A DNA stretch of 64,000 nucleotides from an uncultured Microbacterium sp. (lineage in GTDB: Bacteria; Actinomycetota; Actinomycetes; Actinomycetales; Microbacteriaceae), in assembly GCA_913774845.1 (NCBI GenBank), contig CAJYJO010000037.1, positions 17,654 through 81,653 on the forward strand, in the 5' to 3' direction. Every line of letters begins with the position of its first letter. The first letter of the stretch is position 1. The translations under genes and the position numbers were made by a program. Under the pieces are notes generated by a model. That model searched no databases. It saw only the letters and a program-made list of their open reading frames with translations, and was not told the DNA's origin. Of this stretch, positions 17,213 through 25,978 are shown one piece after another.

Positions 17213-17824
17213 TCAGCCCCGAGCCGCCGCCCGCCGCTTCGCCCGGCGCGCGAGCGCGAAGTCGATGCCCACGCCGATGCCCACCGCCACGGCGATCGAC
17301 ACCGCCACCGCCACCACGGGCCCACCGGGGACCACCGCCGCCACGACCGCGCCGATGACCGCCTGGTAGGCCGCCCACGCCAGGGCCGCCAGCGCCGCCA
17401 CCCCCAGGTACCGGGCCGGCCCCACGCGAGCGGCCCCCGCGGCGAGATTCACCGCGAGCCGCGCGAACGGCACGAAGCGCGCCGTGAACAACACCACCGC
17501 CGCATTGCGCTCCAGCCGGGCCCTCGCCCAGTCGAGTGCGCTCCGCACGCGCGGCCCGCGCATCCACGCCCAGCGCTCGACGCCGACCGTGCGCCCCACG
17601 AGGTAGCAGCCGGCGTCACCGGCGAAGGCGGCTGCGCCCGCGACGACGATGACACCCGCCAACGGCGGCGTCCCGTGCGACACCGCCAGAGCGCCGAACG
17701 CGGTGACCGCGGCTTCCCCGGGAATCACCACGAGGAAGGCGTCGGCGAACACGAGCGCCGCCATCCCGAGCAGGGCCCACGGGCTCGCCGCGATCGCCTG
17801 CAGCCAGGCGTCGACTCCGTCCAT
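17213..17824 (-). CDS. DedA family membrane protein
   Basis: The 203-residue protein has the SNARE-associated/DedA (VTT) domain with FxVIPGEAAVTAFGAL, GDAGCYLVGRTVG and FTARFVPFARLAVNLAAG, where the last holds the conserved Arg and Pro residues. DedA proteins help with undecaprenyl-phosphate or phospholipid translocation and membrane homeostasis. The ATG at 17824 is preferred to an in-frame start at 17932 because the extra residues are basic and non-homologous and would overlap the divergent gene's promoter. The 130 bases between this gene and the fructosamine kinase gene show no clear element. Confidence 0.85.
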   Translation of the reverse strand: MDGVDAWLQAIAASPWALLGMAALVFADAFLVVIPGEAAVTAFGALAVSHGTPPLAGVIVVAGAAAFAGDAGCYLVGRTVGVERWAWMRGPRVRSALDWARARLERNAAVVLFTARFVPFARLAVNLAAGAARVGPARYLGVAALAALAWAAYQAVIGAVVAAVVPGGPVVAVAVSIAVAVGIGVGIDFALARRAKRRAAARG

Positions 17825-17946
17825 CCCGTCACTCTCCGCCGCGGATCGAGACGCCCCGCCGACGCGGGGGTGACGGCGGGCGGAGCATCGGGTGAACATC
17901 GCGAACGTCGTCCCGGAAGCGCCCTCCCGCACCCCACCCTGGACTC

Positions 17947-19914
17947 GTGAGAGTCGCGCTGCTGGCCGAGTCCTTCCTCCCGCACATGAACGGGGTCACC
18001 GGCTCCGTCCTCCACGTGCTGCGTCATCTCGCCGAGGCGGGGCACGAGACGCTCGTCATCGCCCCCAAGTCGGGTGACGTCACCGCCGACCTGCACGGCG
18101 CCCGCACCGAGCTGCTGCGATCGGTGCCGCTGCCGTCGTACCCCGAGGTGCGGGTGGTGTTCGCCCGCGCGGCACGCCTGGGTGCGCTGCTGCGCGACTT
18201 CGATCCCGACGTCGTGCACCTGGCATCCCCGTTCGTGCTGGGCTGGCAGGGACTCGCCGCCGCCGACGCCCTGAAGATCCCCTCGGTCGCGGTCTATCAG
18301 ACCGACGTCGTCGCCTATGCGCAGAAGTACGGCCTGCCGCACGCCACGGCGCTCGTCGCGGGGCACGTCGCGCGCCTGCATCGCCGCGCGACCCTGACCC
18401 TCGCGCCGTCGTCGGCCTCGACCCGTCAGCTCGAGGAGCTGGGGGTGGACCGCCTGCGCCGCTGGGGGAGGGGAGTGGATGCCGTCCGCTTCGCGCCCGA
18501 GCACCGTGACGACGCGTGGCGGGCCCGGGTCGCTCCGCGGGGGGAACGCATCATCGGCTACGTCGGACGCCTCGCCCCGGAGAAGCAGGTCGACGACCTG
18601 CGCGCGCTAGCCGATCTGCCCGGCACCCGTCTGGTCATCGTGGGCGACGGGCCCTCGCGTCCGGCGCTCGAGAAGGCGATCCCGGATGCCGTCTTCACCG
18701 GCCATCTGTCGGGTGCGACGCTCGCATCGACCATGGCGGGCTTCGACGTCTTCGTGCACCCGGGGGAGAGCGAGACCTTCGGTCAGACCATCCAGGAGGC
18801 CCTGGCCAGCGGCGTCCCCGTCGTCGCGACGGGCATCGGCGGACCGCTCGATCTCGTGCGTTCCAGCGTCGACGGATGGCTCTACAAGCCCGGTGACCTC
18901 GACGACCTGCGGGCGCGCGTGGCCGATCTGGCGGGAGACGAGTCCAAGCGCCGCGCATTCGCCCGCGCGGCGCGGGACGCCGTGCACGGTCGCACCTGGG
19001 AGGCGCTCACGCGCGATCTCGTCGGGCACTATCAGGATGCCGTCACCCTCCGACGCGTCGACGACAGTCTCCTGCGGCGAGGCGGACCGCGCCCGGCAGC
19101 GGCCTCACCCTCGCGCTCGCGGGGGCGGTGGACGCGCTTCGTCGCGCTCGGCGACTCGCTCACGGAGGGGCTGTGCGACGCCTCGCGCATGCCCGAGGGC
19201 CGGTTCCGCGGCTGGGCGGACCGTCTCGCCGAACTCCTGGCGCACACCAGCGACGAGGGACCGTTCCGCTACGCCAACCTCGCGGTGCGCAGCCGGCGCG
19301 TCCGGCACCTGATCGACGAGCAGGTCCCGGCGGCGCTCGCGCTCGAGCCCGACCTCGTGTCGATCCTCATCGGAGCGAACGATCTCGTGGGCCCGGCGCC
19401 GGTGATCCCGGCGCTCGTCGCGGAGGTCGAGTCCGCCGTGCGGGCGGTGCGTCGCACCGGGGCCGACGTGCTGCTGGTGACGACCTTCCTGCCGCGCCGG
19501 CCCGCGGCCCGCCTCTTCGCCCGGCGCTTCGCCACCTACAACGTGGAGCTGCGGCGCATCGCCGCCGAGCAGGGAGCGATGCTGCTCGACCTCGAGGCGG
19601 TGGGGGAGATCGGCGATCCGTCCCTGTGGGCCGACGATCTGGTGCACCTGCGCTCGGCGGGACACCGCCTCGTGGCCTATCGCGCGGCCGAGACGCTCGG
19701 CGTGCCCGACGCGCGTGCCCTGCTCGCGCTCGACGAGGCGCTGCACGCCGACGACGACGAGCGCGCGAGCGGCGTGTGGCTCACGCGCGACGCCCTGCCC
19801 TGGGTGTGGCGGCGCCTCCGCGGGCGCACCGCGGGAGACGGCGTCCGCGCGAAGCACGACGGCTACGTGGAGCTGCCCACGCGCGGCGACCGCGAGCGGG
19901 CTCGCACGTCGTGA
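17947..19914 (+). CDS. Fusion protein: GT4 glycosyltransferase plus SGNH/GDSL hydrolase
   Basis: The 655-residue protein joins two enzymes. Residues 1-370 are a GT-B family 4 glycosyltransferase: LLAESFLPHMNGVTGSV, the GRLAPEKQV hinge and the nucleotide-sugar motif HPGESETFGQTIQEAL (271-286). It resembles actinobacterial mannosyltransferases of the MgtA/PimB type. After a short basic linker, residues 395-600 form an SGNH hydrolase with block I GDSLTEG (Ser404), block III GAND (476-479) and block V DLVH (Asp564, His567). The C-terminal 55 residues are unassigned. The combination suggests a glycan or glycolipid that is both glycosylated and de-acylated, but no acceptor is known. The start is a GTG. 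Confidence 0.88.
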   Translation: MRVALLAESFLPHMNGVTGSVLHVLRHLAEAGHETLVIAPKSGDVTADLHGARTELLRSVPLPSYPEVRVVFARAARLGALLRDFDPDVVHLASPFVLGWQGLAAADALKIPSVAVYQTDVVAYAQKYGLPHATALVAGHVARLHRRATLTLAPSSASTRQLEELGVDRLRRWGRGVDAVRFAPEHRDDAWRARVAPRGERIIGYVGRLAPEKQVDDLRALADLPGTRLVIVGDGPSRPALEKAIPDAVFTGHLSGATLASTMAGFDVFVHPGESETFGQTIQEALASGVPVVATGIGGPLDLVRSSVDGWLYKPGDLDDLRARVADLAGDESKRRAFARAARDAVHGRTWEALTRDLVGHYQDAVTLRRVDDSLLRRGGPRPAAASPSRSRGRWTRFVALGDSLTEGLCDASRMPEGRFRGWADRLAELLAHTSDEGPFRYANLAVRSRRVRHLIDEQVPAALALEPDLVSILIGANDLVGPAPVIPALVAEVESAVRAVRRTGADVLLVTTFLPRRPAARLFARRFATYNVELRRIAAEQGAMLLDLEAVGEIGDPSLWADDLVHLRSAGHRLVAYRAAETLGVPDARALLALDEALHADDDERASGVWLTRDALPWVWRRLRGRTAGDGVRAKHDGYVELPTRGDRERARTS

Positions 19915-19932
19915 CGGGCCGGGCCGTGACGG

Positions 19933-19969
19933 CGAGATCACACGCTCCGGCCGAGATCACACGCTCCGG
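19933..19969. repeat. Two tandem 18-bp GATCACACG repeats
   Basis: CGAGATCACACGCTCCGG occurs at 19933-19950 and again, identical, at 19952-19969, in the gap after the fusion gene. It shares the core AGATCACACG with the palindrome at 12646. Confidence 0.8.
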
Positions 19970-20017
19970 GCCCGGAAGATCGCGCGCGACCGGCCGGTTC
20001 CTGTGAGGTCGCGGCGT

Positions 20018-21325
20018 TCAGTACCAGCCGGTGCGCTCGGAATGGTCCCACGCGCCGCAGGGGCTGCCGTAGCGCGATTTGATGTACGACAGGCCCCAGG
20101 AGATCTGCGTCACGGCGTTGGTCCGCCAGTCGAGTCCGGCGGAGGCCATCTTCTCTCCGGGGAGGGCCTGGGGGATGCCGTAGGCGCCGCTGCTCGGATT
20201 GAGGGCGTCGGCGCGCCACCCGGACTCGCGATTCCACAGGGAGTTCAGGCACGAGTACTGGTCGTCGCCCCATCCCCACCCGCCGAGGGCGCCGCGCGCG
20301 TGTGCGCGCGCGTCGTTCGGGCTCATGATCGGGCCCGCGGGAGCGGTCGCCCCGCCGCCGCCTCCCGACGCGCCGCCGGAGCCTGACCCGCCGATCGAGC
20401 CGGAGCCGGATCCGCCGCTCGAGCCGGAGCCACCCCCGGAACCGCCGCTCGAGCCCGAACCACCCCCGGAGCCGGACCCGCCGCTCGAGCCCGAGCCGCC
20501 ACCGGAGCCGCCGTTCGCGGGTGCCGCGCCCCCGCCGGTGGATCCCGAGCCGGCCGACGTCGACCCGCCGGACGCTGCGCCACCGCCGGTGGCGCCACCG
20601 GGTGCGGCGGCGTCCTGCTGCGCCTTCTCGCGTTGGCGCGCGGCGCGCTCCTCGGCCGCCGTGGTCTCGCGCAGGGCGGCCAGCTGCGCGTACAGGTCGT
20701 CGAGACGCGCCTGAGCGGCCGTGACCGCCGAGGACTCGGCGTCCGCCTGCGCCTGCGCCTCAGCGGCGGCGGACTGGGCCTCCTGGGCCAGCCGCGCCGC
20801 TTCATCGCGGGCCTGCTCCGCCTGTGCGCGCAGGGACGTCGCGACGTCGGCGGCGCTACGGGCCGTGCCGGCCGTGCGGGCGGCGGCGGCCGAGACGCGA
20901 TCCAGGATGCCGAGCCGCTGGAGCAGGGAGTCGGGGTCGGCGTCGGTGAGCAGCTGCGCCACCAGGGGCCCTCCGCCGACCGTACGGTACAGCCGTGCGG
21001 CGCTGAGTCCGGCAGCCGCGGTCGCCGACTCCATCGCGGTGTCCGCGGCGTCGCTGCGGGTGGTCAGGTCTGCCGCTCGGGATGCCGTGGATTCGGCGAG
21101 CAGTCGCGTGCGCTCCGCGGCGGCGGACGCATCCAGGGCGCGACGCGATGCCTGCGCGGCCGTGGCTTCGGCGGCATCCAGTTCCTGCGTCACGCGTGCG
21201 ACGGCGCCGTCGTCGACTGCGGCGGCTGCCGGGAGGGTGACGGCGGAGGCGGGGAACGGGGCCAGAGCGGTGCCGAGCAGCACGCACGCGAGGAGCGTGT
21301 GACTGCTGCGACGGATGAGACCCAT
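20018..21325 (-). CDS. Secreted coiled-coil protein with C-terminal transglycosylase-like domain
   Basis: The 435-residue protein has a signal peptide (hydrophobic residues 10-25, likely cleavage after ASA at 26-28), an Ala/Glu/Arg-rich coiled coil (about 40-240), a Gly/Ser linker (about 244-330) made of GSGSS/GGGSGSS repeats, and a lysozyme-like domain with NRESGW, where Glu367 is the probable catalytic acid. The domain arrangement suggests a peptidoglycan-acting cell-wall hydrolase held away from a coiled-coil module, similar to RipA-type or aggregation-promoting factors. The ATG at 21325 is chosen over 21343 because TACCGT lies exactly 6 nt upstream. Confidence 0.86.
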   Translation of the reverse strand: MGLIRRSSHTLLACVLLGTALAPFPASAVTLPAAAAVDDGAVARVTQELDAAEATAAQASRRALDASAAAERTRLLAESTASRAADLTTRSDAADTAMESATAAAGLSAARLYRTVGGGPLVAQLLTDADPDSLLQRLGILDRVSAAAARTAGTARSAADVATSLRAQAEQARDEAARLAQEAQSAAAEAQAQADAESSAVTAAQARLDDLYAQLAALRETTAAEERAARQREKAQQDAAAPGGATGGGAASGGSTSAGSGSTGGGAAPANGGSGGGSGSSGGSGSGGGSGSSGGSGGGSGSSGGSGSGSIGGSGSGGASGGGGGATAPAGPIMSPNDARAHARGALGGWGWGDDQYSCLNSLWNRESGWRADALNPSSGAYGIPQALPGEKMASAGLDWRTNAVTQISWGLSYIKSRYGSPCGAWDHSERTGWY

Positions 21326-21331
21326 GAGGTC

Positions 21332-21337
21332 ACGGTA
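21332..21337 (-). promoter_or_regulatory. Leaderless -10 of transglycosylase-like gene
   Basis: TACCGT on the minus strand is 6 nt before the ATG at 21325, which also rules out the longer start at 21343. Confidence 0.6.
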
Positions 21338-21382
21338 GAGCACGACGGCCCGTCGCGCCCAGCCCTGGCGGGCCGTCGCTGA

Positions 21383-21388
21383 TAGGGT
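21383..21388 (+). promoter_or_regulatory. pnp promoter -10
   Basis: TAGGGT begins a leader of about 234 nt that runs to the TTG start of pnp. The 303-base gap between the divergent transglycosylase-like gene and pnp holds this promoter, a tiny ORF and a hairpin. Confidence 0.55.
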
Positions 21389-21396
21389 GGAGCAGG

Positions 21397-21429
21397 ATGC
21401 CGTCTTGGTGTCCGCTCAACTACATATGA
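21397..21429 (+). CDS. Possible 10-residue leader peptide in pnp leader
   Basis: An ATG 8 nt after the TAGGGT hexamer opens a 10-codon frame, [10 protein letters not shown], ending at TGA. It uses codons that are rare in this GC-rich genome (TCT, TGT, ATA). Its position at the predicted 5' end of the transcript makes translation possible, but no homology or ribosome-binding site supports it. Confidence 0.25.
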   Translation: MPSWCPLNYI

Positions 21430-21578
21430 GCTCACGGAGCAGGCCGGCAGACGCTGGTCCCCTGTGGTGGACTCCCCGTCGGATCGCCGGGTGGTCGTCT
21501 ACTGGTGGCCAGTCGCCGGGATTCCGGGTCGATTCGTCGGCGCGCCCTTTCTGCCTGTTCCTGCTCCTTCGCATGTCA

Positions 21579-21605
21579 GCTCGTCGCCCACACGGGGCGG
21601 CGAGC
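21579..21605 (+). promoter_or_regulatory. Hairpin in pnp leader just upstream of the RBS
   Basis: An 11-bp stem with one G-U pair (GCTCGTCGCCC against its complement) and a 5-nt loop ends 23 nt before the pnp start. In enterobacteria PNPase autoregulates through a leader stem; a comparable role here is inference. Confidence 0.5.
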
Positions 21606-21628
21606 CTAAACAAAGAAGGAGGGACCTC

Positions 21629-23926
21629 TTGGAAGGTCCAGAAATCACCGCCGCTGAAGCCGTTCTCGACAACGGTCGCTTCGGCACCCGTACCATCCGC
21701 TTCGAGACCGGTCGCCTCGCCCAGCAGGCTCAGGGCGCCGTCGCCGCCTACCTCGACGAAGAGACCATGCTCCTGTCGGCCACCAGCGCCGGCAAGCACC
21801 CGCGTGAAGGCTTCGACTTCTTCCCGCTGACCGTCGACGTCGAGGAGCGCTCCTACGCCGCCGGCAAGATCCCCGGCTCGTTCTTCCGCCGCGAGGGTCG
21901 CCCCTCCACCGAGGCCATCCTCGTGTGCCGTCTCATCGACCGCCCGCTGCGCCCGTCGTTCGTCGACGGCCTCCGCAACGAGGTGCAGATCGTCGTCACG
22001 GTTCTCTCGATCGCACCCGGCGAGTTCTACGACGCCCTCGCCATCAACGCGGCGTCGATGTCGACCCAGATCTCGGGTCTGCCGTTCTCCGGCCCCATCG
22101 CGGGTGTGCGTCTCGCGCTCATCCCGGGCCAGGGCGAGCACGCCGACCAGTGGGTCGCGTTCCCGACCGTCACGCAGCTCGAGGACGCCGTCTTCGACCT
22201 GATCGTCGCGGGCCGCGTGCTCGACGACGGCGACGTCGCCATCATGATGGTGGAGGCCGAGGCCACCGAGGGCAGCTGGAACATGATCAAGGGCGGCGCG
22301 ACCAAGCCCAACGAGCAGGTCGTCGCCGAGGGCCTCGAGGCCGCCAAGCCCTTCCTCCGTCAGCTCGTCGACGCGCAGAACGAGGTCGCTCGTACCGCGT
22401 CGAAGGAGATCCAGTCGTACCCCGTCTTCCCGGCCTACAGTCAGGAGGTCTACGACTTCGTCGCCGGTCGCGCCTACGACCGTCTGGTGCCCGTCTACCA
22501 GATCGCCGACAAGCAGGAGCGCCAGAACGCCGATGACGAGGTCAAGTCCTCGGTCAAGGAGCAGCTGCTGGCCGCCGTCGAGTCGGGCGAGCTGCCCGCC
22601 GTCGCGACCCTCGAGTTCGCCGCCGCGTACAAGTCCGTCACCAAGACGATCGTCCGCGGTCGCATCCTCTCCGAGGGCGTCCGCATGGACGGTCGCGGCC
22701 TGGCCGACATCCGTCCGCTCGACGCCGAGGTGCAGGTCATCCCGCGCGTCCACGGCTCGGCGATCTTCCAGCGCGGCGAGACTCAGATCCTGGGCGTCAC
22801 CACGCTGAACATGCTCAAGATGGAGCAGCAGATCGACTCGCTCTCGCCCATCACGAGCAAGCGCTACCTGCACCACTACAACTTCCCGCCGTACTCGACC
22901 GGTGAGACCGGTCGCGTGGGTTCGCCCAAGCGTCGCGAGATCGGTCACGGCTTCCTGGCCGAGCGCGCGCTCGTCCCGGTGCTCCCCAGCCGCGAGGAGT
23001 TCCCCTACGCGATCCGTCAGGTGTCCGAGGCCCTCGGCTCCAACGGCTCGACGTCGATGGGCTCGGTCTGCGCCTCGACCCTGTCGCTGCTGAACGCGGG
23101 CGTGCCGCTGCGCGCCCCCGTCGCCGGCATCGCCATGGGCCTGGTCACCGACGAGGTCGACGGACAGACGCGCTACGCCGCGCTGACCGACATCCTCGGC
23201 GCCGAAGACGCGCTCGGCGACATGGACTTCAAGGTCGCCGGTACCTCGGAGTTCATCACCGCGATCCAGCTCGACACCAAGCTCGACGGCATCCCGTCGT
23301 CGGTGCTGGCCGCCGCCCTCACCCAGGCCAAGGAGGCTCGTCTGACGATCCTCAACGTGCTGAACTCGGCGATCGACGCCCCCGACGAGATGGCGCCCAC
23401 CGCGCCCCGCGTCATCAGCGTGCAGATCCCGGTCGACAAGATCGGTGAGCTCATCGGCCCCAAGGGCAAGACGATCAACGCCATCCAGGACGAGACCGGC
23501 GCCCAGATCTCGATCGAGGACGACGGCACCGTGTACATCGGCGCGACCGACGGTCCCTCGGCCGAGGCCGCCCGCGCCCAGGTGAACGCGATCGCCAACC
23601 CGACCAACCCGGAGGTGGGCGAGCAGTTCCTCGGAACCGTCGTCAAGATCGCGACCTTCGGCGCGTTCGTCTCGCTGCTCCCCGGCAAGGACGGCCTGCT
23701 GCACGTCAGCGAGGTCCGCAAGCTCGCCGGTGGCAAGCGCGTCGAGAACGTCGAGGACGTGCTCTCGGTCGGTCGCAAGATCCTCGTGCGCATCACGAAG
23801 ATCGACGACCGCGGCAAGCTGTCGCTCGAGCCCGTGCTCGACGAAGAGGCGACCACGCCCGAGTCCGCCGACACGCAGAGCTCGGCCGCGGCGAGCGAGG
23901 GCCCCGAGGCTCCCGCCGAAGGCTGA
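21629..23926 (+). CDS. pnp: Polyribonucleotide nucleotidyltransferase (PNPase)
   Basis: The 765-residue protein has two RNase PH domains separated by an all-alpha linker, then a KH domain ([16 protein letters not shown]) and an S1 domain ([20 protein letters not shown]). The active-site region [15 protein letters not shown] lies in the second PH domain. It degrades RNA 3' to 5' with phosphate and may also act as ppGpp synthetase-like GPSI, an older name for actinobacterial PNPase. The start is a TTG, fixed by AAGGAGGGA 5 nt upstream and by family alignment ([18 protein letters not shown]). Unusually, it is not adjacent to rpsO. Confidence 0.97.
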   Translation: MEGPEITAAEAVLDNGRFGTRTIRFETGRLAQQAQGAVAAYLDEETMLLSATSAGKHPREGFDFFPLTVDVEERSYAAGKIPGSFFRREGRPSTEAILVCRLIDRPLRPSFVDGLRNEVQIVVTVLSIAPGEFYDALAINAASMSTQISGLPFSGPIAGVRLALIPGQGEHADQWVAFPTVTQLEDAVFDLIVAGRVLDDGDVAIMMVEAEATEGSWNMIKGGATKPNEQVVAEGLEAAKPFLRQLVDAQNEVARTASKEIQSYPVFPAYSQEVYDFVAGRAYDRLVPVYQIADKQERQNADDEVKSSVKEQLLAAVESGELPAVATLEFAAAYKSVTKTIVRGRILSEGVRMDGRGLADIRPLDAEVQVIPRVHGSAIFQRGETQILGVTTLNMLKMEQQIDSLSPITSKRYLHHYNFPPYSTGETGRVGSPKRREIGHGFLAERALVPVLPSREEFPYAIRQVSEALGSNGSTSMGSVCASTLSLLNAGVPLRAPVAGIAMGLVTDEVDGQTRYAALTDILGAEDALGDMDFKVAGTSEFITAIQLDTKLDGIPSSVLAAALTQAKEARLTILNVLNSAIDAPDEMAPTAPRVISVQIPVDKIGELIGPKGKTINAIQDETGAQISIEDDGTVYIGATDGPSAEAARAQVNAIANPTNPEVGEQFLGTVVKIATFGAFVSLLPGKDGLLHVSEVRKLAGGKRVENVEDVLSVGRKILVRITKIDDRGKLSLEPVLDEEATTPESADTQSSAAASEGPEAPAEG

Positions 23927-23938
23927 CCCTCTCGTCAC

Positions 23939-23975
23939 CGGATGCCCGTCCCGCCTCGCGCGGGGCGGGCATCCG
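23939..23975 (+). terminator. pnp terminator
   Basis: A 16-bp stem with one G-U pair (CGGATGCCCGTCCCGC against its complement) and a 5-nt loop is followed by TCGTGTG. Confidence 0.88.
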
Positions 23976-23980
23976 TCGTG

Positions 23981-24007
23981 TGACGGATGTGACGGATGTG
24001 ACGGATG
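23981..24007 (+). repeat. Three tandem copies of TGACGGATG
   Basis: The 9-mer TGACGGATG is repeated exactly three times directly after the pnp terminator. Confidence 0.85.
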
Positions 24008-24116
24008 TGGCCGCTGAGGGGCGGCGCGCGCAAGCGTTACCCAATATTTATCGCCGAGCCGAGGGAAACGGGGGCCGGTCCCTGGCAACGCCCTAACCTC
24101 GAAGTACGTCGGGGGG

Positions 24117-24128
24117 CGTATCGATACG
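24117..24128. promoter_or_regulatory. Perfect 12-bp palindrome upstream of the aldo/keto reductase-like gene
   Basis: CGTATCGATACG lies 46 nt before the start codon. Its perfect symmetry and position suggest a regulator site. A separate A/T-rich patch at about 24035-24053 could contain the promoter. The 248-base gap holds no other gene. Confidence 0.35.
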
Positions 24129-24174
24129 GCGCGTGCCGTACCGCCACCCCGGTACCCGGAGAGGGGATGCCACC

Positions 24175-25200
24175 ATGAGCGGCTCGGGCGTCGACGAGAC
24201 GGCCTCGCCGCGCCTGCGTCGGGATCGTCCGCCTCACCCCTCCGCGCCCATCACGCTGCAGGGACCGGGCCTCGGCTCACACGTGCGCGTGCCGCTGGGT
24301 GAGACCGGCTTCGAGGTGTTCCCGCTGTTCCTCGGCGGGGGCGAGTTCGGGTGGAACGTCGACGCGCGGGCGAGCCACGAGATCCTCGACGCCTACGCCG
24401 AGCTCGGCGGCAACGCCGTGCACACCGCCGACAGCTATGCCGCGGGACGCAGCGAGTTCATCATCGGGGAGTGGCTGCGCACGCGCCGGGTGCGCGACGA
24501 CACCGTGGTGACGGTGCGCATCGGGGGACACCCCGACAACCCCGGGTTGGATTCCGTCAATCTCGTGCGTGCCGTGGAGGCCTCGTTGACGCGCTTGGGC
24601 ACCGACCGCATCGACGTCCTCTCGCTCGACGCGATCCGCGGTGACGCCGCCATGCTCGAAGACACGCTCGCCACCAGCGAATGGCTCGTCGAGTCCGGCA
24701 AGGTCCGCGCGATCGGCGCCCACGGCTACACCGCCGCCCAGCTGGTCGAGGCGCGCATCCTCTCGTCGGCCGGGTACCCGCGCATCACGGTGCTCGACGT
24801 GCCGTACAACGTGCTGCGCCGGTCGGAGTTCGAGGGCGACGTCCGCCTCATCGCCAGCGCGCAGGACATGGCGGTCACGCCCTCCCACCCCCTCGCGCAC
24901 GGTTTTCTCGCCGGCGAGACCCGCACCCGGGGCCAGTCCTCGCGCTCGGCGCGCGGCACGCAGGTGGCGGCCCATCTCAACCGCCGCGGATCCCGCGTGC
25001 TCCGCGCACTCGACGCGGTCGGGGAGGAGCTCGGCATCCCCGATGCCGCCGTCGCGGTGGCCTGGCTGCTCGCGCAGAAGATCGTCACCGCGCCCATCGT
25101 GAACGCGTTCGCTCCCCGTCACGTCGTGGAATGCATGCGGGCCGTCGGGGTGCGTCTCAGTCGCGCGCAGCTGTCGGACATCGCGCGCGCCGCCGAGTGA
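24175..25200 (+). CDS. Aldo/keto reductase-like protein with degenerate active site
   Basis: The 341-residue protein aligns with AKR family oxidoreductases across the barrel (LGGGEFGWNVD, ADSYAAGRSE, KVRAIGAHGY). Of the catalytic tetrad only Tyr88 remains. The Asp position is His83 in VHTADSY, the Lys is Arg115 in TVRIGG, and the His is Asp152 in DVLSLDAIRG. It is therefore unlikely to perform normal hydride transfer and may be a binding protein, an oxidoreductase with another mechanism, or a regulatory subunit like potassium-channel beta subunits. The ATG follows GGAGAGGGG with about 8 nt spacing. A longer in-frame start at 24133 is not favoured. Confidence 0.85.
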   Translation: MSGSGVDETASPRLRRDRPPHPSAPITLQGPGLGSHVRVPLGETGFEVFPLFLGGGEFGWNVDARASHEILDAYAELGGNAVHTADSYAAGRSEFIIGEWLRTRRVRDDTVVTVRIGGHPDNPGLDSVNLVRAVEASLTRLGTDRIDVLSLDAIRGDAAMLEDTLATSEWLVESGKVRAIGAHGYTAAQLVEARILSSAGYPRITVLDVPYNVLRRSEFEGDVRLIASAQDMAVTPSHPLAHGFLAGETRTRGQSSRSARGTQVAAHLNRRGSRVLRALDAVGEELGIPDAAVAVAWLLAQKIVTAPIVNAFAPRHVVECMRAVGVRLSRAQLSDIARAAE

Positions 25201-25224
25201 CCGCCCCGCGCGCGAGGCGTGACG

Positions 25225-25230
25225 TAGGCT
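25225..25230 (+). promoter_or_regulatory. Promoter -10 of histidine phosphatase gene
   Basis: TAGGCT precedes the GTG start by about 47 nt, leaving a short leader with CGGAG as ribosome-binding site. Confidence 0.45.
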
Positions 25231-25277
25231 GGGACGGAGCGCCGGAGGACGGCGGATCGACGACGGAGTGAGCTGAC

Positions 25278-25880
25278 GTGACGCACTACATCTACCTGGT
25301 GCGCCATGGCGAGCACCAGGATGCCGAGCACGGGCTGACCGACGGTCCCCTGTCTCCGCGTGGTCAGCGTCAAGCGGCCCTGCTCGCCGATCGGCTCTCG
25401 GGGCTGCCTCTCGACGCCGTCTGGCACTCGCCTCTCGAGCGCGCGGCGCAGACCGCGCGCGCGGTGGCTGACCGTCTGCCCGCGGTCGCGCCGGAGTCGT
25501 CGGCGCTGCTGTTCGACTGCGTGCCCACCGGGATGACCCCCGAGACGCCCGCGGCCTACGAGCCGTTCTTCGGCTCCGTCACCGAGGCCGAGATCGATGC
25601 GGGTCGCGCGCAGATGGCCGACGCGACCGCCGAGTTCCTGGCGCGCAAGACCGGCGAGGTGCACGAGTTGGTGATCACCCACAACTTCGTCATCGCGTGG
25701 TTCGTGCGCGAGGTGCTGCAGGCTCCCGAGTGGCGGTGGATGACCATCAACCAGGCCTACTGCGGTCTGACCGTGATCGCGCAGAAGAAAGGTCGCCCCT
25801 GGACCCTGCTGTCCCACAACGACCTCGCTCATCTCCCGGTCGAGCTGCGCACCGGCCTCATCGATCCCCTTCCGGTCTGA
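25278..25880 (+). CDS. Histidine phosphatase family protein
   Basis: The 200-residue protein has the branch-1 phosphatase signature LVRHGE (Arg9, His10, Gly11), where His10 is phosphorylated. Arg55 in SPLERAAQTA and His135 in LVITHNF complete the active site. Family members include phosphoglycerate-mutase-like and broad phosphatases; the substrate cannot be inferred. The start is a GTG with a CGGAG ribosome-binding site. Confidence 0.92.
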   Translation: MTHYIYLVRHGEHQDAEHGLTDGPLSPRGQRQAALLADRLSGLPLDAVWHSPLERAAQTARAVADRLPAVAPESSALLFDCVPTGMTPETPAAYEPFFGSVTEAEIDAGRAQMADATAEFLARKTGEVHELVITHNFVIAWFVREVLQAPEWRWMTINQAYCGLTVIAQKKGRPWTLLSHNDLAHLPVELRTGLIDPLPV

Positions 25881-25965
25881 CGGAGGGATGCCGGCATCCG
25901 GCGCACTCGAGGGCGGTCCGCGGCGCGTCTGTGGACAACTCGGCGTCCAGCCCCGTCGCCGCGCC

Positions 25966-25971
25966 TAGGCT
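25966..25971 (+). promoter_or_regulatory. Leaderless -10 of dapB
   Basis: TAGGCT is followed after 7 nt by the dapB ATG at 25979. Confidence 0.65.
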
Positions 25972-25978
25972 GGAACGC

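Noticed and set aside
24056-24170. Riboswitch upstream of the AKR-like gene
   Set aside because: GGGAAACGGGGG and CTGGCAACG recall fragments of known riboswitches, but I could not assemble a consensus for SAM, cobalamin or c-di-AMP classes.
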